In this document: one piece after another, positions 60,983-64,000 of the stretch
Position numbering within the stretch: position 1 is the first letter of the stretch
Layout: every line of letters begins with the position of its first letter
The notes under the pieces: model-generated
What the model was told of the DNA's origin: nothing
Seen by the model: the letters and a program-made list of their open reading frames with translations, nothing else
Database searches by the model: none
DNA from: CAIMFV01 sp040757715
GTDB lineage: Bacteria; Pseudomonadota; Alphaproteobacteria; Caulobacterales; Caulobacteraceae
DNA length: 64,000 nt
NCBI GenBank assembly: GCA_040757715.1
Contig: JBFLWS010000004.1
Span: 62,001-126,000 of the forward strand
Direction of reading: 5' to 3'
Translations under genes and position numbers: made by a program

Positions 60983-61813
60983 TTAGGCGGCGACGCTGGC
61001 GGCGCGCGCCCGTTCCCGCACCACCACTTCCTTGGCGAGCTTCAGATAGGCCTGGCTGCCGGCGCAGCGCAGGTCATAGATCAGAGCTGGCTTGCCGAAG
61101 GAGGGGGCTTCCGACACCCGCACATTGCGCGGGATGACGGCATTATAAACCTTGTCGCCGAAGTGGGCACGGACGTCGGCGGCCACCTGTTCGGATAAGC
61201 TGTTGCGGCGGTCGTACATGGTGAGAACCACGCCCTGAATCTCCAGGGCCGGGTTCAGACTGCCCCGCACCAGATCCACCGTGCGCATGAGCTGAGTGAG
61301 ACCCTCCAGGGCGAAGAATTCGCATTGCAGGGGAACCAGCACCGCATCCGCCGCGGTCATGGCGTTGACCGTAAGCAGGTTCAGCGACGGCGGACAGTCG
61401 ATAAGCACGTAGGAAAAGCCGTTGGGATTGGCGAGGCGGAAGCTTTCCAGGGCGTCGCGCAGGCGGTGCGAGCGGCGGGCGGCCTGGGAGAGCTCGATCT
61501 CCACTCCCGACAGGTCGGCGTCAGCCGGAATAATTTCGAGCCCGGGGACCGAGGTCTGCACCACGGCGTCGGCCAGAGGCTGCTCGCCCACCAGCACGTC
61601 ATAGATGGTGCGCTTCCGCTGCGCCCTGGGCACGCCGAGACCGGTGGAGGCGTTGCCCTGCGGGTCGATGTCGATGATCAGCACCCGCTCGCCCACAGCG
61701 GCGAGCGCCGTGCCCAGATTGATGGCCGTGGTGGTTTTGCCCACGCCGCCCTTCTGGTTGGCTACCGCGAGGACGCGCGGGCGAGCCGCGAATTGCACGC
61801 CAGGTTCAGACAC
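60983..61813 (-). CDS. parA: Chromosome-partitioning ATPase ParA
   Basis: A 276-residue deviant Walker ATPase that forms the gradient pulling ParB-parS. Walker A' is ANQKGGVGKTTTAINLGTAL, with VLIIDIDPQGNASTGLG and VLIDCPPSLNLLTVNAMTA. The GTG at 61813 overlaps the rsmG stop and gives the family-typical N-terminus (VSEPGVQ); the frame opens 8 codons earlier at a TTG that is less likely. Gene order mnmG-rsmG-parA-parB is the classic origin-proximal block. Confidence 0.96.
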   Translation of the reverse strand: MSEPGVQFAARPRVLAVANQKGGVGKTTTAINLGTALAAVGERVLIIDIDPQGNASTGLGVPRAQRKRTIYDVLVGEQPLADAVVQTSVPGLEIIPADADLSGVEIELSQAARRSHRLRDALESFRLANPNGFSYVLIDCPPSLNLLTVNAMTAADAVLVPLQCEFFALEGLTQLMRTVDLVRGSLNPALEIQGVVLTMYDRRNSLSEQVAADVRAHFGDKVYNAVIPRNVRVSEAPSFGKPALIYDLRCAGSQAYLKLAKEVVVRERARAASVAA

Positions 61814-62459
61814 GGGACAGCTTCTCCAATCTGACAATCCGTCCGGACGGATCGCTGCGGCTCTCCATCAGCCGCGCGTCGAACCGCCACTGCCGGGCCG
61901 CTTCCTCGAGCTCGGCCGCCGCGTTGCTCCCCTTCAGGAACAGACCCACGGCGCCCTTGCGCATGAAGGGCGCAACATAGCCCAGCAGGCGCGGGAAAGG
62001 AGCGCAGGCGCGGGCCGTAACCACCTCCACTGGGGATAAGTCGAGGATTTCTGCGCGGGCGTTGTGGACAACAGCGGGGAGGCTGAGCGCGTCGGCCACC
62101 TCCTGCAAGAACCGGCAGCGCTTGGTCATGCTCTCGATCAGATGGACCTTGGCGCCCGGGACGCCTTTGAGGAAAATCGCCAGCACGAGACCGGGAAATC
62201 CGCCCCCCGCGCCCACGTCGGCCCAGGTCTTGGCCGCGGGCATGTGCTGCAACAGCTGCACGCTGTCGAGCACGTGCCGGCTCCAGAACTCGGCGAGCGC
62301 CGAGGGTCCGACCAGGTTCATCTGCTCGTTGCGGGCGGTGAGCAGCACGAGGTAAGCGTCGAGATCGGCCATCTGCTCCGGCGTCGCGCCCGTCAGGGCG
62401 GCGAACCCGGCGCGGTCGAGAATGGGGGCGGGGGCCAGAGCGGCGTCAGGCGGCGTCAT
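61806..62459 (-). CDS. rsmG: 16S rRNA (guanine527-N7)-methyltransferase
   Basis: A 217-residue SAM methyltransferase. It has RNEQMNLVGPSALAEFWSRH, ADVGAGGGFPGLVLAIF (SAM loop) and VVTARACAPFPRLLGYV. The ATG at 62459 (MTPPDAALA) lies inside the end of mnmG, giving a 14-base overlap. Its own stop overlaps parA. Loss of this enzyme is known in other bacteria to give low-level streptomycin resistance. Confidence 0.95.
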   Translation of the reverse strand: MTPPDAALAPAPILDRAGFAALTGATPEQMADLDAYLVLLTARNEQMNLVGPSALAEFWSRHVLDSVQLLQHMPAAKTWADVGAGGGFPGLVLAIFLKGVPGAKVHLIESMTKRCRFLQEVADALSLPAVVHNARAEILDLSPVEVVTARACAPFPRLLGYVAPFMRKGAVGLFLKGSNAAAELEEAARQWRFDARLMESRSDPSGRIVRLEKLSRV

Positions 62460-64000
62460 CGGCGCGCCTCCGCACATGGGCGAGGAGGGCGGTGAGCGCC
62501 CCGGGGGTCACCCCTTCGATGCGGCTCGCCTGGCCCAGTGTGGCGGGACGGATGCGAGCGAGCTTCTCCCGCGCCTCGTTGGACAGCCCGCCCACGGCGG
62601 CGAAGTCGAAATCGGCAGGCAGGCGCAGGTTCTCGTCGCGACGGAAGGCCTGCACATCAGCCTGTTGGCGATCGAGATAGCCGGCGTAGAGGGCGTCGAT
62701 TTCAATCTGCTCACGAACCTCGGCCGGCCACGCGCGGAGCTCCGGCCAGCGCTCGGCCAGTCGGTCCAGGTCCGCCCCGGGGAAGGCCAACAGTTGGCTT
62801 AAAGTCCTACGGCGGCCGTCCGCGTTGATGGTGATCCCATAGGCGGCGGCCTCCTGCGGCAGGAGATTTAATTCCGCGGCCAGAAGTCGGGCCTTTTCAA
62901 GCGCCTCGGCTTTATTCCTATAGGCCAGCGCGCGCTCGTTCCCCACTAGACCCCAGCCAAGACCCAGCGGCGTCAAGCGCTGATCGGCGTTGTCCGAACG
63001 CAGGATCAGCCGGAACTCAGCCCGGCTGGTGAACATGCGGTAGGGCTCGGTGACCCCGCGGGTGACCAGGTCGTCGATCAGCACGCCGAGATAGGCCTGA
63101 TCCCGCGCGATCTCGGCCGGGGCCTGGCCACCGGCGGCGCGGGCGGCGTTGAGCCCCGCCCACAGCCCCTGAGCGCCGGCCTCCTCATAGCCGGTGGTGC
63201 CGTTGATCTGGCCGGCGAGATAGAGCCCCGGCAGGCGCTTGGCCTGCAGGTCTGGGGTCAGTTCACGTGGATCGACATAGTCATATTCAATGGCGTAGCC
63301 GTGGCGCTTCACCCGCACCTGTTCGAGGCCCGGAATGGTGCGCAGGAACAGGTCCTGAGTTTCGGCCGACACCGAGGTGGAGATGCCGTTGGGATAGACG
63401 GTGTCGTCGTCATAGCCCTCGGGCTCCAGGAAAATCTGGTGCGAGGTCTTGTCGGCGAAGCGAACCACCTTGTCCTCGATGGACGGGCAATAGCGCGGCC
63501 CCACCCCCGACACCCGGCCGCCATAGACGGCGGACTCGCCCAGGCGCTCGGCGATGATGCGGTGGGTCTCCGCCGTGGTGGTGGTGACGCCGCACTGAAT
63601 CTGCGGCCGATCGATCGTGGCGTTGAGGAAGGAGAAGGGGACGGGGGTGGCGTCGCCATCCTGCATCTCCAGGCGCTCCCAGGCGATGCTGGTCCCATCG
63701 AGGCGGGCGGGGGTGCCGGTCTTCAGCCGTCCCATGTGGAACTGAAGACCATAGAGCTGGTCGGAGAGGCCGATGGCCGGCGCCTCGCCATGGCGGCCGG
63801 CGGGGGTGCGCTCCTCACCGCGATGGATCACCCCCTTGAGGAAGGTGCCGGTGGTGAGCACCACGGCGCCGGCCCGGAAGGCGCGGCCATCGGCGGTCTC
63901 TACGCCCGCAACCCGGCCGCCCGTGATGATCAGGGCTTCAGCGGCGGCGGCCACGATGGTCAGGTTCGGCTGCTCGGCGAGCGCACGCTGCATCGCCCTT
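62446..64000 (-). CDS. mnmG: tRNA uridine-5-carboxymethylaminomethyl modification enzyme MnmG (partial)
   Basis: The C-terminal 518 or so codons of the FAD-dependent tRNA wobble-uridine modification enzyme; the N-terminal roughly 100 residues with the FAD dinucleotide-binding loop lie beyond the right window edge. Visible signatures are VVLTTGTFLKGVIHRGE, FHMGRLKTGTPARLDG, GPRYCPSIEDKV and QINGTTGYEEAGAQGL, plus the C-terminal MnmE-binding helices. The ATG at 63993 is internal. It heads the rsmG-parA-parB operon as transcribed here. Confidence 0.97.
   Translation of the reverse strand, partial: RAMQRALAEQPNLTIVAAAAEALIITGGRVAGVETADGRAFRAGAVVLTTGTFLKGVIHRGEERTPAGRHGEAPAIGLSDQLYGLQFHMGRLKTGTPARLDGTSIAWERLEMQDGDATPVPFSFLNATIDRPQIQCGVTTTTAETHRIIAERLGESAVYGGRVSGVGPRYCPSIEDKVVRFADKTSHQIFLEPEGYDDDTVYPNGISTSVSAETQDLFLRTIPGLEQVRVKRHGYAIEYDYVDPRELTPDLQAKRLPGLYLAGQINGTTGYEEAGAQGLWAGLNAARAAGGQAPAEIARDQAYLGVLIDDLVTRGVTEPYRMFTSRAEFRLILRSDNADQRLTPLGLGWGLVGNERALAYRNKAEALEKARLLAAELNLLPQEAAAYGITINADGRRRTLSQLLAFPGADLDRLAERWPELRAWPAEVREQIEIDALYAGYLDRQQADVQAFRRDENLRLPADFDFAAVGGLSNEAREKLARIRPATLGQASRIEGVTPGALTALLAHVRRRADDAA

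Noticed and set aside
60000..64000. parS site or replication origin near parAB
   Set aside because: I searched by eye for the canonical 16-base parS palindrome and DnaA boxes and saw none here or elsewhere in the window; CACGTG cores present lack the flanking match.

Overview
The window is a dense, high-GC (mostly 65-70%) chromosomal segment of an alphaproteobacterium. Gene content points to the Caulobacterales (Caulobacter/Phenylobacterium-like): a CenR-like response regulator, the origin-proximal block mnmG-rsmG-parA-parB, recF nearby, an lpxK-waaA-DUF374-msbA lipid A cluster, and many short-leader or leaderless-looking starts. The genus cannot be fixed from the sequence alone. Most genes are housekeeping. 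I see no rRNA, tRNA, CRISPR array, insertion sequence or complete prophage.

Layout. 0-2.4 kb: partial L,D-transpeptidase, CenR-like regulator, VOC protein, creatininase-family hydrolase. 2.4-8.1 kb: a minus-strand lipid A/LPS operon, in transcription order msbA-like exporter, DUF374 acyltransferase, waaA, lpxK, then DUF4126 and an SDHAF4-like protein. 8.2-11.8 kb: tyrosine phosphatase, a palindromic interspersed repeat, acs, and a secreted low-complexity protein. 11.8-19.8 kb: pyrF, marC, argD-argF, cysS, recF, two small membrane proteins, yebC. 20.2-22.5 kb: a lower-GC accessory patch with an unknown 120-aa protein, a Kdo hydroxylase and a shortened phage-type repressor. 22.5-31.1 kb: tldD, a peptide transporter, rsmE-gshA, a cysteine-cluster protein, an M13 peptidase. 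31.1-40.5 kb: an ABC importer without a binding protein, enoyl-CoA hydratase, mutM, ubiE-ubiB, purA, a PagL-like lipid A deacylase. 40.5-46.3 kb: serC-serA with a structured leader, a Tyr/Arg-rich secreted protein, a PhzF-like enzyme, thiD plus a nucleotidyltransferase. 46.3-51.5 kb: hrcA-grpE, rph, an HTH/DUF2975 pair, rdgB-hemW. 51.5-60.1 kb: glnD, mutS, rsmI-yraN, an Ada/Ogt-type protein, nth. 60-64 kb: parB, parA, rsmG, mnmG (cut by the window edge).

Themes. Envelope lipid genes recur: synthesis, Kdo transfer and export in the 3.3-8.1 kb operon, with tailoring enzymes at 20.7 kb (Kdo hydroxylase) and 39.9 kb (3-O-deacylase). DNA maintenance is also heavily represented (recF, mutM, mutS, nth, Ada/Ogt, parAB). 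The most interesting non-coding signals are an attenuator-like hairpin in the argD leader, tandem hairpins in the serC leader, a hairpin that would hide the ribosome-binding site of a secreted protein, and a 104-bp palindromic repeat whose end supplies the acs stop codon. No single gene cluster looks like a clearly new system. The best candidates for unknown biology are the 20-22.5 kb island, the 35-residue membrane protein at 18.46 kb and the two secreted low-complexity proteins. All functional calls rest on reading motifs by eye; no database search was run.
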